From positions 268,087,187-268,151,186 of the forward strand of contig JAUMIR010000001.1 in NCBI GenBank assembly GCA_030847615.1: a stretch of DNA of 64,000 nt, given 5' to 3'. The translations under genes and the position numbers were made by a program. The notes beneath the pieces are model-generated. The model was not told the origin of the DNA. It made no database searches and saw nothing but the letters and a program-made list of their open reading frames with translations. Positions 10,661-22,677 of the stretch are shown piece by piece; position 1 is the stretch's first letter, and each line of letters opens with the position of its first letter. The DNA is from Gambelia wislizenii. Its lineage: Eukaryota > Chordata > Lepidosauria > Squamata > Crotaphytidae.

Positions 10661-12005
10661 CATGCCAGCAATTTTGCCAAAGGCCTATGGAGACAAATGA
10701 ATTCTGTTACAAATTTGCATAAATGTGCAGCAATCAGCATTATATCTTCTCATCTAGACAAGCCCCAGTGCTCCTGTACTTCAATATCTTTGTGCAGATG
10801 AAGAAATTTCAGCCATTGTTGCTTCCCATGCAATCTCCACCTGTTGAAATCACCTCTTCTACAAAACCATTAAAGGTGCAACAGCCCTGTCCTGTTTGTC
10901 ACTTCACAACTCTATCTCCAGCATGAGAATGAAGTATCAAGTGCATGGGGGGTATTTTCTGCAACTTTTGCCAAGATCTCTGTGCAGAACTAGCATCTTT
11001 CCCCTTTCTGTACCTAAGCACACACAAACACACATACAGCAAGGACAAAAGGATAGTCTCCTCTTAAAAGGCACCAAAAACACCATCCAATGCTGCTCCT
11101 TTTTAATAGTCCAGGCAACAGGGCAACATTTATTGCAGTTTAAAATGTTATGCATTTACAGAAATGTGCAAAACTCATTCTTGAAAATATGGAAAATCTC
11201 TGTGATACCTACAAAATTTCTCTTGAGGCCAAACATGTTTCATTGTCCCATGTGGCACTCAAGGATGAACTAAATGGGGGTTGGGGTATTTGGCTGTGCA
11301 GTTTTCTGTTCAAAAATTATGTACACAGATAAATATATTTGGGCATATTGTCTATGAAAATGTTTTGTTTTTTTAAAAAATAATGAACTCATAAATGAAT
11401 GAAGAAATTTTACAAAACGGATTTTGTGTGAAATACATGTGAAACAGACACAGGGTTGGGAATAGACTGGTTTGTCCAGCCACTCTGTAAACAGAAAGTT
11501 TCATCCTTACTGTGTTCTGGAGTCGGACTTAAAATGCTATTTTGCTAAGTTATGAAGAGTGTCTTGCTGTTCTTTGGTAGTAATTTGTGCACACAGTTGT
11601 ATCTCTAATTTCATACTAGACACTGGACCACACTATTCATTAGTTTTATTGGTTCTTCTGAATAAAACGTCTGTTTCAAATCAGCATGTAGCAAGTGATT
11701 CCATTTTATCTGCTTATCTGATGTTAATAGTGCCTGATCAAAATTTAAGAGTACCAGAATCTGTATTAGTGCCATTGACCACTGCAGAAAAATAAAGTTA
11801 GTGACTGATGACCCCTACTAGGCATAACATCAACTGAGAAAGATGTCATTGGTTATTTAAATGAGTTTGAAATCATCACATGATCTACAGCCCTTCCCCT
11901 GAAATTACTTATACAAATAAAGTCTCCTTGTGACTTATCTTGTTGTGACCTATTGATTAATATTATGCTTATTTTTTAATGGAAAAATTATAAGGCCCAA
12001 AGCAG
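10661..12005. other. No recognised feature
   Basis: About 1.3 kb without a recognisable repeat or exon. Short frames overlap on both strands. Confidence 0.35.
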
Positions 12006-12007
12006 GG

Positions 12008-12066
12008 ACTCAGTGTGGTGTAATGCCTTGAGTGTTGGACTAGGACTTTGGGAGACCAAGGTCTTG
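12008..12066 (+). repeat. SINE head fragment (tRNA-derived)
   Basis: CAGTGTGGTGTAATGCC, then TTGAGTGTTGGACTAGGACT and GGAGACCAAGG match the head of the full SINE at 56046-56271; the body is missing. Confidence 0.6.
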
Positions 12067-13030
12067 TCTGCACTGACGGTACTAAAAGAAATCTGTACTC
12101 ATCCCATAGTCACTGCAATCAGTTCACACGACATTCTGGATGATTCACAGGGAAGCCACAGGGAATGCGCTCCAAAGGGCTATAACCCACTTTTTAAAAA
12201 CTCACCTTTTGCTATGGACTTTCCCAAAATAATCCAGATAATCTTATGTGTGGCTGGTGCTCTGAGGTGGCTTTGGTGTGGAGCCAGGTGCGGGTGGAGT
12301 TTTTGGAGGGTGGAGCTGCCATGGTTGTTGTTGTTGTTTTACTTCAGTGCTGGGCACAGGCAAGCTGATGCAAGCCCACACCCCATTACCTTGTGTCACC
12401 TTTCCCCAACTGCCATGAATGTAGGTATATGGATCTCTGCTCAAGTGAGCGAGTGATGAGCCAGCCAACACACACACACACTTTTCCTCCCCCCTTCAGA
12501 TCATGCACTCACTCATTCAGTAATGTGGAGATCTGCATACATACATTCAGGATGGGGGGCAGGTGATACAAGGCTGTGGGGGCGGAGGGGAGAGGGAGGG
12601 ATCTACCCCCTCAACATTGATTTCCTGGCTAAACATGTTTAAAATATAAATAAGATAAAATTGCATTTTCTCTCTCTCTCTTTCTGTCTCTCGTGGGTGC
12701 ATGTGTACATTTGAAGTTCCCTCCCTCCCTCCCTCACTGGTCCACAAAGGAGGAAAGGGGGTTGAATGAGGGAGGCATCCAATCAGAGTGGATCCAATAG
12801 ATTGACAGGCAAACAATAAGGGCTATTGGTTGATAGGTCAATGCATGCATGTTGGGAGGAGGAAAACAGCAGAGCAGACATGGCCATGTGAATTTGCCAG
12901 GGGGAAGTGTCTGGCCAGTTATGCCAATGTCACCTTGATGTGTCCTATGTGTGTGGTGTTAACGGGGTTGCTGTGGGGTCACTGCAAACCAGGAAAATGT
13001 GAGGTAAGGATAGATTTTTTTCATACTGTA
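12067..13030. other. Unrecognised sequence with simple repeats
   Basis: Contains short (CA)n at about 12467-12481, (TC)n at 12669-12690 and (CCCT)n at 12719-12735. No gene or transposon recognised. Confidence 0.4.
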
Positions 13031-13032
13031 TA

Positions 13033-13202
13033 CAAGCCCACAGATTCAAATCCCTACCTTAGCATGGAAGCTCACTGGGTGACCTCAGCCTCCTATTCTT
13101 TTAGCCTCCGAGGAAGGCTATGGCAAACCTCTTCTGAAGAAAACTCACCCAGAAAATCCCGTGATAGGTTTGCCTTAGGGCTGCTGTAAGTCAACAGCAG
13201 TT
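13033..13202 (+). repeat. SINE body, same family as 56 kb, head missing
   Basis: GATTCAAATCCCTACC (B-box region), CATGGAAGCTCACTGGGTGA, AGGAAGGCTATGGCAAACC, TGATAGGTTTGCCTTAGGG. Same block order as the complete copy at 56046. Confidence 0.7.
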
Positions 13203-13950
13203 TCATTTTGTTGCAGAATCATGTACTCAGACTTTTTCCAAAGCCATCTATGAAAAGAAGAAGGGGGCAATTTTCACCCTTGCATCTTTGCACCAGGCCT
13301 TATCACTGCATTTTCAGAAGGAAAATGTCTAAAAATATGATGCAGAAATGAACTGAAGTCTATTTCCAGTTTGTACTTCTGCACTTTTCAGTCAAGTTTC
13401 AGCCAGTTTGGAGACTGAAGAAAAAACCACTGTTCCAAGAGGGGCGGTTTTTTGTGGTTTACTCATCCTATAATTTAAAAAAAAAATTGTGGGGGACTTT
13501 GATGGTGTTGAGGGGGCAAAAATGGGAATGTGGCTGCCTACAGCCTCTTGGCTATGCTTTTTCATACTGCTGGATGAATGCATAGGAATATGCACAGTTG
13601 CATCATAGGCTTCTTCTCAGATACCCTGTGAAGAATATTGATTGGTAATTCTTGAGCTCATTGGTTGATTCAAAGTTTAAAGCCTTTAATTGCTTGAAGA
13701 GCTCTATAATGGTACTCAACTAAATGAAATGCTCTCAAGGCTAATAACCAGCACATGGAATAAAACCCATCTGCATGTAATGAGACCATACTGTTATTGC
13801 TTCAAAGCAATTGTGGATAGTGTTGAAATATTAAATGAACACATTTGTTATTGCAATGCTTGGGTTTTTGTTTTCATTGTGAATTCCAGTACAAATTAAC
13901 CTAATCGGCACTTCCCAGAACAATGTACAGATCAGAAAACAGTAATCATT
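13203..13950. other. No recognised feature
   Basis: No repeat or exon identified by eye. Confidence 0.35.
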
Positions 13951-13952
13951 TG

Positions 13953-14335
13953 TGTCAGGATGCTGGGATATGCAACCTTGAAATTTATACTATAAAGAGC
14001 AAGTATGATATATTACAGACTGCAGGGACCAGTAATGAGAAGGCTAAATGCAGCTGGCTAGCATATCTTGATTAGGCCTGGGAAGCTAGCATGGAAAGGA
14101 AGAAGGCCAAATCCTTATCTCTGTGAGAGAATGTGTGTGAGAACCACTGTCTCTGTATTATTGAGTTGAATTATACTCCGAAACTCTGCAGTTTGATCTG
14201 GGCTGTACAGCGACAGGACTGCACTGTACATTATGCTGTGATATGTAGTCTGTATGATAGGAGTCTCAGACGCATTGTAAATATCATTATATTATGTTTT
14301 AGTAAAGAGAAATAGTTTAGACACATGTCTGTGTC
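13953..14335 (+). mobile_element. Possible copia-like solo LTR, 3' end unclear
   Basis: Begins TGTCAGGATGCTGGG, has a TATAAAGAG box about 35 bp in, GAGAACCACTGTCTC in the middle, and TTGTAAATATCATTATATT followed by AGTAAAGAG. The start tip and the layout resemble the copia LTR at 53335-53769, but no CCTGACA end is seen before LINE sequence begins near 14340. Confidence 0.3.
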
Positions 14336-14339
14336 CCCC

Positions 14340-15420
14340 CAAATTCTTTAAAATGATTATCTTGCTACATGAGGGCCAGCACGGTCAAGTCAGATATGGC
14401 GATGCTCTTTCAGAGCCCTTTCTAATAACTAATGGAGTGAAGCAAGGATGTGTTCTTGCTCCAGCTTTATTTACAATCTTCTTCAGCATGATGCTCCAAA
14501 GGGCTACGGCAGAGCTTGAAGAAGAAGACGGCATCTATATACGTTACCATTCTGATGGTAGCTTGTTTAACCTAAGCTGTCTGAGGGCTCGCACTAAGAC
14601 TCTAAACTATCTAGTCCATGACCTGCTCTTCGCTGCTGCTGCCCTTGTTGCCCACACAGAAGCAGCTCCGCAGCGCCTAACATCCTGCTTCGCAACAGCT
14701 GCAGAGCTGTTTGGGCTGGAAGTCAACCTGAAGAAAACAGAAGTTCTTTACCAGCCTGCACCCCACAGGATGAACACCACCATCACACATTGCCGTTGGC
14801 AAATCTGTGCTCAAGTCCGTTCAGCAGTTCACCTACTTGGGAAGCATAATCTCCTCAGATGCCAAGATTGACAAAGAGATCGAGCACATATTAGCAAAGG
14901 CATATAGTGCATTTGGAAGACATTACAAAAGAGTCTGGAGTAACAAACACCTGAGGCGAAGCACAAAAATCAGTGTGTATAGAACCATTGTACTGTCTAT
15001 TCTCCTTTATGGTCTGAAACATGGGTCGCCTATCACCAACACTTACGACTCCTCGAATGTTTTCATCAGCTCTGTATACGTACAATCCTAAATATACACT
15101 GGACTATGTGATGAATGTTGCTGTCCTTGAGCAAGCAGGGATCACCAGCATTGAGGTCATGATATTGAGAACACAGCTGTGCTGGGCAGGGCACGTTTCT
15201 AGGATGGAGAACCATCACCTCCCAAAAATAGTACTCTACGGTGAACTCGCCGCGGGTCAGCGTAAGAGGACCGCTCCAAAAAAGTGATATAAGGATTCCC
15301 TGAAACAACATCTCAGACTTGGCCAAATTGATCACCAACAATGGTCCGCTCTGGCCTCACATCGGGAGTCCTTCCTGAATCTTCGTTTGCGAAGAAAAGC
15401 CAGAGAGAGAGTGTCTGTAT
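14340..15420 (+). pseudogene. Non-LTR retrotransposon ORF2, RT and C-terminal region, copy 2
   Basis: Frames in order: NGVKQGCVLAPALFTIFFSM (RT block 4), IRYHSDGSLFN, VHDLLFAAAALVAHTE where the catalytic FADD has become FAAA, GLEVNLKKTEVLYQPAP, then SVQQFTYLGSIISSDAKID, RLYKRVW-like text, VYRTIVLSILLYG, and AGITSIEVMILRTQLCWAGH, SRMENHHLPKIVLYGELAAG. At least two frame changes occur (about 14815 and 15025). The end matches copy 1 at 5885-6392 but lacks about 200 bp holding the zinc-finger tail: the text jumps from TCGGGAG to TCCTTCCTGAATC near 15367. The enzyme would be a reverse transcriptase; this copy is dead. Clade not assigned. Confidence 0.75.
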
Positions 15421-16570
15421 GCTCATTTCTTTGCCTAACGAATGCAACTGTGCTACAACAACTTTTGCTGCCTGGTCCTCTTATGCTCAGGGGAACCAGT
15501 GTGCTACCATGCCAATTTGTACTTTTCCAAATTCTATGATGCAGTTCTCACTTCAAAAATGAACATAAATCCACATAAAAATTCATATAAATCCATACAA
15601 AACTGCATATTTTGAGATAAAATAGTTTAGAAATGCATACTGTCTAGAGAAATATGTTTAGAAGTATCTCACAAAAATACACTGAAAAATACATTTTTGA
15701 AAATGAAATGTTTATGCAGATTAAAAATATTAATCAGGTGCATGCAAAAATGGAATAGGATGGATTTATGAATGATCATATGTGCCACTGGCATGGTCCA
15801 AAAATAGTCTGATTCTTCCCTCCTCCCTAGTAAAATTGTTCTCATATCATGTTTCTGTTAATAGCCTCTGTCTTCTTTAATTCTGAAAAAATCAGGTGAC
15901 TATAAATATTCTTAACTCAACCTCAGAGTGGCAGATCACTGTTTTCAAGCAGAAAAGTTATATATGTAATTTCAGTATATAAAATGGAAATGGAATGCTC
16001 TACATTCCTGTTCTACTTTTAGTGACCACATTAGCAGTACAATACAAGAGGCATCTGCTTAAAAGTAAGTCAATGGGACTTACTCCCACATCAATGGATA
16101 TAGTGTGGTAGCCAAGATTAAGTTAAATCACCAAACAACAGCAGTAGCAAATCATATATCTATGAATGACTTGGCATGGCGTTTCTCATGGGCCTGCAAT
16201 GTGCTACAGGTGTCTGGGATCCTCTCTGGAAATGGATGGTTCTCTGAAATTGTCCAGGTGGCCCAGCTGTTCAAGGTCAATCAATGCTCCTTCATGCTGC
16301 AGTATCATTATATCTGGGGGGTTTTTGATTGAAAGTCATTCAATCATCATCCTGTAGAACAGGGGTGAGCAACAGCAGCAGGTTTGGGGGCCAGTTTTAC
16401 ACCTTTGGATCCTCCTGGGGCTGCATGGACACTGAAAAATGAAAGAGACAACACCCTAAATAGTTAGAAGTTCACTTCTGGCTCTGGAAACCTGTTTTTG
16501 ACCTGGGAACAAATAATTATGAATATACTTTCTTTCTTTCCATTCCATCCTGATCTCATATGTTCTTCCA
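15421..16570. other. No recognised gene
   Basis: AT-rich. A CAGGGGTGAGCAAC motif at about 16360 followed by GGGGGCCAG could be the edge of a hAT-type element; no second end found. Confidence 0.35.
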
Positions 16571-16573
16571 GAC

Positions 16574-16786
16574 CATATGGTGGCGCAGTGGTTAAATGCC
16601 AGTACTGCAAACCACAAGGTTATGAGTTTGGTCCCAGAGGGCTCCAAAGTTGACTCAGCCTTTCATCCTTCCGTAAGTCAGTAAAATGAGTACCCAGCTT
16701 GCTGGGGGCAATTAGCTAAAACAGTGCTTTGCCACTGATAAGTGGTATATAAATATCAATGCTATTGCTATGTTGCTATTGCAATG
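16574..16786 (+). repeat. tRNA-derived SINE (GGTGGCGCAGTGG family)
   Basis: Head GGTGGCGCAGTGGTTAAATG with an A-box-like start and TTATGAGTTTGGTCCC as B-box region, middle AATGAGTACCCAGCTTGCTG and GGGGCAATTAGC, tail AGTGGTATATAAATATCAATG then repeats of GCTATT. This layout is common in lizard and snake genomes. Not a functional tRNA gene. Confidence 0.7.
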
Positions 16787-16789
16787 CTA

Positions 16790-17410
16790 GAGAGCTCTTG
16801 TGTTAATCACTTACCATGACCTTTTCAGAAGAAGGCATAATGCAAAGTACATCTGCATGGGGAACAACCTCAGTAAGAGCAAATAAGAGAGCAAGAACCC
16901 TTTCCTTTATGAAGGAAAACAAAATTCAAAATCCAACAACCCACCCTTTCTGATACCTTTATTGGCCAATCAAATGCAAAACAAATGAAGCTTTCAAAGC
17001 TCTTTTGCCTGATGAAGAAGCCAGCAGATGTTAAAAATAAGGAAAGAAGGAAAAGTGAAAGTGTTGGAGCCATACACCTACCTGCTGTTTAAGATGTTAT
17101 TTGTGGTGTTGTACAGGTGAGGGATCTCATGCAGGCAGAGGCCACTCCTACTTCTTGGCCATGTGGAGTTGAAACAAAGGACAGTAAAGTTTAAATTATT
17201 TTGCAGCAGTGAGGCAACCTCTCTGGCACCCAGCATGTCCCTGAAGCCATGGGCCCTTTGGGTAGGCAGAGATAATTGGATTTTTCAAGAAGTCTCTGTA
17301 CTGCTGTGTCTGGAAACAACTTTTAGGTACTGTATAGGTAAAACTAGCCAATTATAATCCAAAAGAGAAGTTTTACCTTTGTTGGAGGTAGAAACCTCAG
17401 AGTTTAGTTT
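16790..17410. other. No recognised feature
   Basis: A TACCTTTATTGGCCAATC / GCCTGATGAAG stretch near 16960-17010 is reminiscent of the tail of a reptile SINE-like repeat on the minus strand, but I cannot place it. Confidence 0.3.
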
Positions 17411-17413
17411 CAG

Positions 17414-17940
17414 ATTATCAGACGCATCAAAAATGGTATTATGACGATGCCGTGAGATTGCAAAAGGGCTTAATTATCAGGTGACGACATCTCCCATCAT
17501 CTCCCAAACTTTCTGCCACCATTCCGAGGATGTTCTTTTTTATTGATGGGGAAAAGCTGCCAATTGATCACCCATGGCGTTTCTGTTCCAGATTTGCCTG
17601 TGTGCAAGAAGGTGACCTGTTTTGCTGGCGAGATTGCAGCGGTAATGGGTGGTCCCTGTCAGAACACTTCTGGTGAGATCGGGACATCCAGGTAAGTATC
17701 ATTCTTTTTTGTACCCTCCCTGGGTGACTTGTAAATTTTAAAGTGTGTTTTTGCACTTGGTGTCACTTTTACTATGTTATTTTTCTTTTTATATGTGAAT
17801 CCGTTAGAGCTCCATTCATTCCTGGGCTGCCCTGTGGATGCAAGAGAAGGTAAGTGCAGTGGGGAGGGTTATTGTTTTGGGACAGGGAGGAAGTGGAGAT
17901 TGTGGGACAGGAACACTTTTTTGCGTTCCTGTCTGATAAT
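17414..17940. mobile_element. Possible MITE with ATTATCAGA/TCTGATAAT ends
   Basis: The segment starts ATTATCAGACGCATC and ends CTGTCTGATAAT, inverted to each other over about 10 bp. The same tip occurs at 20050-20217. The interior shows no coding potential. Without a target duplication this is tentative. Confidence 0.3.
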
Positions 17941-19080
17941 TTCCTCAGTCAATATGTGTTTTGCATTTGGTTGCCCAATAAAGGTATCACTTTTTTGTGG
18001 GGATTGGATTTTGTTTTGCTGCATGGCAAAACACAGCTACCTTTACGAAGGAAAAACTCATATATTATGTGGCAGAAAACCCTTTTCTGCCATTACCTGA
18101 ATACTGAGCTGAGATCATACTGTGAAACTGGACTTTGGGAAGGATTATCTAAAGGTTAATCCCACTAACCTTGACAAGAAGGATTCTTAAGATAAGGATT
18201 CCCAGTTTGTTCATCTGATTCTAATGACAGTTGTTGTAATGTGTTAGAATCTGGCTCTGAAGCAGGTAGATACAAAGTTACACCCTTCCCCAATGCTTAA
18301 TTAAAAATATAACATCTTTGTGATCTGATATCACATTTGGAGCTCAAATACACTGAGCAGAGCAGAATTTCTTTTTAAAAAGAAATCTGTACTCTTCTCA
18401 ATATGACTTCAGGAGAGGGAGGAACAGCAGCAGAACAATATGAGCGGAAAAGTGATGCCAGCTGATTTAACTGAAGCATATAGTTTCTTTCTTTTGCTTC
18501 ACCCTGTGCTTTGGAGAAGGTGTCTTGTCTTTGCATGAATTTCACTGCCTAAGGCAATTTGATACATATGGAGAAAAGCACACCTTGTGGAACAATCTTC
18601 CGGGCTTTGAGCTTTTCCTCGGTAAAACAGAAACCTACAGGGAGATTGGCCATAACTAAGTATATAGGCTCATCTTCTCAGCATGTCTATATGGGGAGAA
18701 ATGGGAAAGCTGAGGTGCATTTGTTTCTTCAAGCAAGTTGGCCTGAGGAAGCTTAAGGCTAAAAAGCACAGTAAAAAAAAAAAACCAGATGGGAAAATGA
18801 AGCATATGAATTATATATAACAAAGCATAGCCTGTCAATAAAGATTGTGAAAAATTGTCATGATTTGATAAATTTGCAAGGGAAAGACGCAATGACTGCA
18901 TCAAGATGTACCACTAAATCACAGTTTAGTGCTATATAGAAAAGATGCAGCGTTCCTTTGGACCACATGATCCCCCTTTCCCCCTTTTTTTCTTTGGCAT
19001 TGCCATGAGGAAGAGATTATACAAGAAGGAGCTTCCAGTTTAGATTAGTAGCAGTTTATTGTTAATTCTAAACTCTAAAC
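17941..19080. other. No recognised feature
   Basis: No repeat or exon identified; poly-A run at 18772-18784. Confidence 0.35.
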
Positions 19081-19090
19081 GGTGACTAAT

Positions 19091-19170
19091 TTTAACTATG
19101 GTTTGTTGAACAACCCAGATGTATGTCCACAGTGTGAAGATGTGTTATTTCAAGAAACCATAGTTTAAAT
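19091..19170. repeat. Small hairpin repeat, hAT-MITE-like
   Basis: TTTAACTATGGTTT at 19091-19104 is inverted as AACCATAGTTTAAA near 19156-19170, with ACAGTGTGAAGATGTG between. Similar to foldback cores of reptile hAT-derived MITEs. Confidence 0.35.
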
Positions 19171-20045
19171 TATACTATTTGTCTGGATCTGGATGACACA
19201 AATATATTGTGTGTATTCTAAAATGGAAAGAAAAGATCCTAAACTTCTTGCAGCTACAACAGAGGAGAAGGGAAGCCTAAAGATTATCTAGATTTATCTT
19301 CACAATGATGAGGTCTGATTGCCAAAATCTGTTGTGCTGAATGTTTAATTTCTGTCACTTCATCAGATCACAGATATCACTAGTGTTAATGATTTAGCCT
19401 TAAGTGGCATAGCCACTGCTTACTATGCTCCCCTAGTTGTAGATTTCTAGTGCTTGAGACCAGTGGTCAGTGTGTAATAAATGGATTAAGCCCATCTGTA
19501 TCTAGGATCACCAGCGAAGGCCTTGTTTCAGTGTTCAGGCAGTTGACATCTGGTTGCTCTGGGCCTCTCCAATACTCAGAATAATACTCACATTCATGCC
19601 TCCTAATTTTACTGGTTACATTTTATTGTCAGTGGAGATATTCTCATTTAGCAAAGCATTATTTGGGTGATAACATGTGGATGTTGGTGCTAGACCTCTG
19701 AAATGTATTATAGCTTAATAGTAGACAACAGGCTCAAAATGTAAAATGTCCCAAGATCATTTAGTATTTCTAGGTAAGGCTGTCTGAAACTACAGGTCAC
19801 TGGATCATCTCCTCCTGAGAGCCTGGGATGTTACTTTTAAGAAGAAATAATACAATGGCATGTTAAAGCCATCCATAACTCAACATGTCACTCTTCGCAG
19901 CAGATATTATCCAATTTTTGAAGCCATGGCCAGTGAATACTGAGCTGGAGGGACTGGTAGTCTCATTCAATACAAGGCAACTTCTTATGGACTTTATCAG
20001 ACACAGCAAAAACTGCATCAGAAGAACATGATGATAACAGAAATG
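19171..20045. other. No recognised feature
   Basis: No repeat or exon identified by eye. Confidence 0.35.
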
Positions 20046-20049
20046 GACA

Positions 20050-20217
20050 ACATTATCAGATGACACTATCCTTCAACTGTTCCAGAGGTGTAGCATGGAT
20101 GTGAATAAGGCACCCCTTTTTATTGATAGCTTAGCCCCGTCAATAAAAAAGTAATGTCTCGTCTGCACCAGTGCTACGCCCCAAGAAAGGCTGAGGACAC
20201 GGGCGTCTGATAATGTC
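20050..20217. mobile_element. Short foldback MITE
   Basis: Starts ACATTATCAGATG and ends CGTCTGATAATGT. Inner blocks mirror each other: TTTTTATTGATAGC against GTCAATAAAAAAG, and GTGTAGCATGG against a GTGCTACGCC stretch. The centre is near 20130. Confidence 0.6.
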
Positions 20218-20390
20218 ACCCTTTCTGTTATTGTTATGTTCTTCTGACACCGTTTGGGACAGGTTTTTCCCCCCACATTTCCCCATGTCTGATAACATCC
20301 TATGTTTCCATATTTGTATTTGCATTACATTTTTTTATTGAGAGCATTGTATTGTATGCTAGTCCATGCTAAATTATGATATATGTTTAT
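20218..20390. other. No recognised feature
   Basis: Short AT-rich spacer. Confidence 0.3.
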
Positions 20391-20395
20391 GCCAG

Positions 20396-20546
20396 TTTTC
20401 AAAGAGGTAGCCATGTTTGTCTCTTGCAGCGTAAAAACAAAGACGGGAGGGGGAGGGAAAAAGGAAGGTGGCAGCACCTTTATGACCAAATGGCTTTTAT
20501 TTTAGCAGGAGATTTCGTAGATATAAACCTGTTTCTTCAGATGCAG
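20396..20546 (+). repeat. SINE-like repeat (GTAGCCxTGTTxGTCT type)
   Basis: GGTAGCCATGTTTGTCTCTT, then GGCAGCACCTTTATGACC, CTTTTATTTTAGCAGG and AACCTGTTTCTTCAGATGC. The order (tag, GCACCTT, 'TCAGATGCA' end) is that of a repeat common in reptiles. Confidence 0.5.
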
Positions 20547-21122
20547 TACAGAGTAATATTCAAGACTCATGTTATAGAGCATATTTACAGTTGTGGGAGT
20601 GGGAGACAATGTAATAATAGAATCCAGAAAGATGCAAATCATGACCCTTGCCCTAAATTATCAAAGAGCTAGGGGAGGTGATACAGGTCTTTCAGAGCTT
20701 TACAGTGACCATTTAATGTTGATGTCTGAAAGCAATAAATCTGCTTTCCAAAAGTCAGTTTCCCTGGGTTCAAAACTCTGTTGGAGAAGTTTCCTTTTGT
20801 TATATATTCAGTAGCAAGGAGTCTTGTATTTGTATCTGTAGCACACTATGAAGCTGTTGTCTTTGAACTTACCTCTGCTAATGAATTGCAATTTGTGAAT
20901 ATAATTCCATTCAGTTGTTTCTCTTTCTAATCTTCCTTGTAATTTCCTTGTTCATGTTATGCCAGCTTAACACTAATGTATGGTGTGTGTGTGTGGTTAT
21001 GGAGAGAGGGAATTGACTACTTTCATTGGGTAATGATGGCCAGCCTATAAAACCTCCACCTTTTTCATTGTGTCCTCCCATTTATTGGACAAGGAGGAGT
21101 AGAGGGCAGTGGAGAAGTACCC
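20547..21122. other. No recognised gene
   Basis: Flank of the copia insertion; a short (GT)n lies at about 20983-20995. Confidence 0.35.
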
Positions 21123-21127
21123 AGTTA
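21123..21127. other. 5-bp target site duplication of copia element 1 (left)
   Basis: AGTTA directly before the LTR start TGTTGG; the same AGTTA follows the 3' end at 23937-23941. Confidence 0.75.
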
Positions 21128-21723
21128 TGTTGGAAAGTATAGTTTGCCGTCCAATAAGTGGAAATGTTTTTGCTATTGATGAGTTAACTAAGAAGCCATA
21201 TAAGATGAGCTGATGTAACTTCCTGTAGTTTTGCTACTGGGGAATCTGGGATGAAGGGGAGTGTCTGGGTTTCCTTCTTTGTTCCAGAAGCCATGATCCT
21301 TTAACAAACCTCATGGCCTTTGAACTGAGAGGACTCAGCCAGTGGAGTCCTGAATATAGTTTTGTAGTTTTTAAGCATGTTTAAGTAGGCTTAGTTTATT
21401 TTAATGGAGTTTCTTATTCCTGCCAAGAATGAGCTCTCTAATTGTTAAGTAAAGAAGTTTTTGTACTTTTTAAACTAACTTTTGAGTCTTGAGTGGTTAT
21501 TTTGCTAGTTAAACAACTTGGGAAAAGACAAAGGGTGTTTGGTTATTTACTAAGCTGTGGTTTTATATGTATGCTAACAATCTAACACTACATGCTGCTG
21601 TGTTTGTTTTAAACTCTGCTAAATAGGCTGTATTCTCCACTAACGTGTGAAATACAGTGTGGATGTTTAAACAGGGACAACATACCCTGGTATTTTAAAC
21701 AATCTATTTTTATACTTCCAATA
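21128..21723 (+). mobile_element. 5' LTR of Ty1/copia element 1
   Basis: Begins TGTTGGAAAGTATAG and ends TATACTTCCAATA, near-inverted tips (the terminal CA has changed to TA). Length is 596 bp. It is followed immediately by a primer-binding site complementary to initiator tRNA. The final ~45 bp, from CATACCCTGGTATTT, recur at the 3' end of the element. Confidence 0.75.
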
Positions 21724-21737
21724 GGTTATGGGCCCAG
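21724..21737 (+). promoter_or_regulatory. Primer-binding site, interior of tRNA-iMet
   Basis: GGTTATGGGCCCAG is the complement of CTGGGCCCATAACC, the anticodon-stem region of initiator methionine tRNA. Drosophila copia uses this internal site by priming with a half tRNA. It lies right after the LTR, the expected place. Confidence 0.8.
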
Positions 21738-22059
21738 TTTATGAATGTTTAAGCTGCATATTTTTGATTCTGAATTTTGAAGAGTTTTGGATTTTGTGTT
21801 TTGCTTAGATAACCAAAATTTTTTGTGGTTTGTTATTTTAAAAGTAAAAAAAAGTGTGGTTTTTCACCCTTTCCCAAGTGAAGCTGATTTTAAACAAAAG
21901 GCAGTCTTGTTGTTTTAACCTGAGGGAACAAAGAGAGTTGAGAGAGCTGGCAGAGATTTTTTATGGCTCCTGAGTCATAAAGGAAGTTAAGGAAAACCAT
22001 TTGCTACTCATTAACATAACAGAGAGAGAGAGGCTTGCCTGGCTGTAGGTGTGAGAAGA

Positions 22060-22677
22060 ATGGCTGCAGCAGCGGAGCTAAGATTAAAAAGAGTGGTGGA
22101 TTTGGAGCCAGATACAAAGCAGTTGTGGTTAAAGTTTGTAGAAACATGAATTGAAGCAAATAAGTTTTTAGATGCAATAAGAAAACCAAAGCCACAAGGT
22201 CAGGAAGAGAGAAGAATTTGGCTTGCTCAAGATACTGGAGCTAGAGAGATAATTTTCCAAAGTTTAAGATCTGAACAACTGATCTATGTCCTTTCTTGTG
22301 AAACAGCTAAGTCTATGCTGGATACACTGAAAGAAATATACCAAGTTGATTCACCTAAAGTGCAAAACCTGGCCATTAGAGACATGGTGAATTTAAGGGT
22401 TAATTCTAAAGGAGACTGTGAGCCACATATCAGAAGATTTCTAGGAATATTAGAAAGGATGAATGCTATGAATTTGATTGAAAGTGAAGGGCAGAAAATT
22501 GCCTATTTTACTGGGACATTGGGAAGTAATTTTCATGCATTTCAAAGTTTGATTGATAACACAGCTGGATTAACATTGAATGAAGTATTGGCACGTTTTA
22601 GGCTTGAGTGCTTAGATCACAGTCAGCCATCAGAGAGATATGTTGATAAACAAAAACTAAGTGTGTCAAGTGGCTAA
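22060..22677 (+). pseudogene. Copia element 1 gag
   Basis: The ATG at 22060 (MAAAAELRLKRVVDLEPDTK) opens a frame interrupted by one TGA at 22147-22149, then open to 22677 (206 codons in all). The middle, LDTLKEIYQV and CEPHIRRFLGILERMNAMN, then IAYFTGTLGS and LTLNEVLARFRLE, is the gag-polypeptide fold shared by copia elements (UBN2-like), which builds the virus-like particle. About 320 bp of leader precede it. A frame change at about 22665-22677 joins it to the nucleocapsid and protease frame. Confidence 0.75.

Noticed and set aside
11559..11795. Frame with an ILDTGPHYSL stretch, like a retropepsin active site
   Set aside because: Only five to six residues fit, the following flap and C-terminal protease motifs are missing, and no gag or RT surrounds it.
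12013..12456. 147-codon plus-strand frame
   Set aside because: Begins inside a SINE head fragment and shows no domain or conserved pattern.
21045..21052. TATAAAA as the promoter of copia element 1
   Set aside because: It lies upstream of the LTR start at 21128 and outside the target duplication, so it is flanking DNA.
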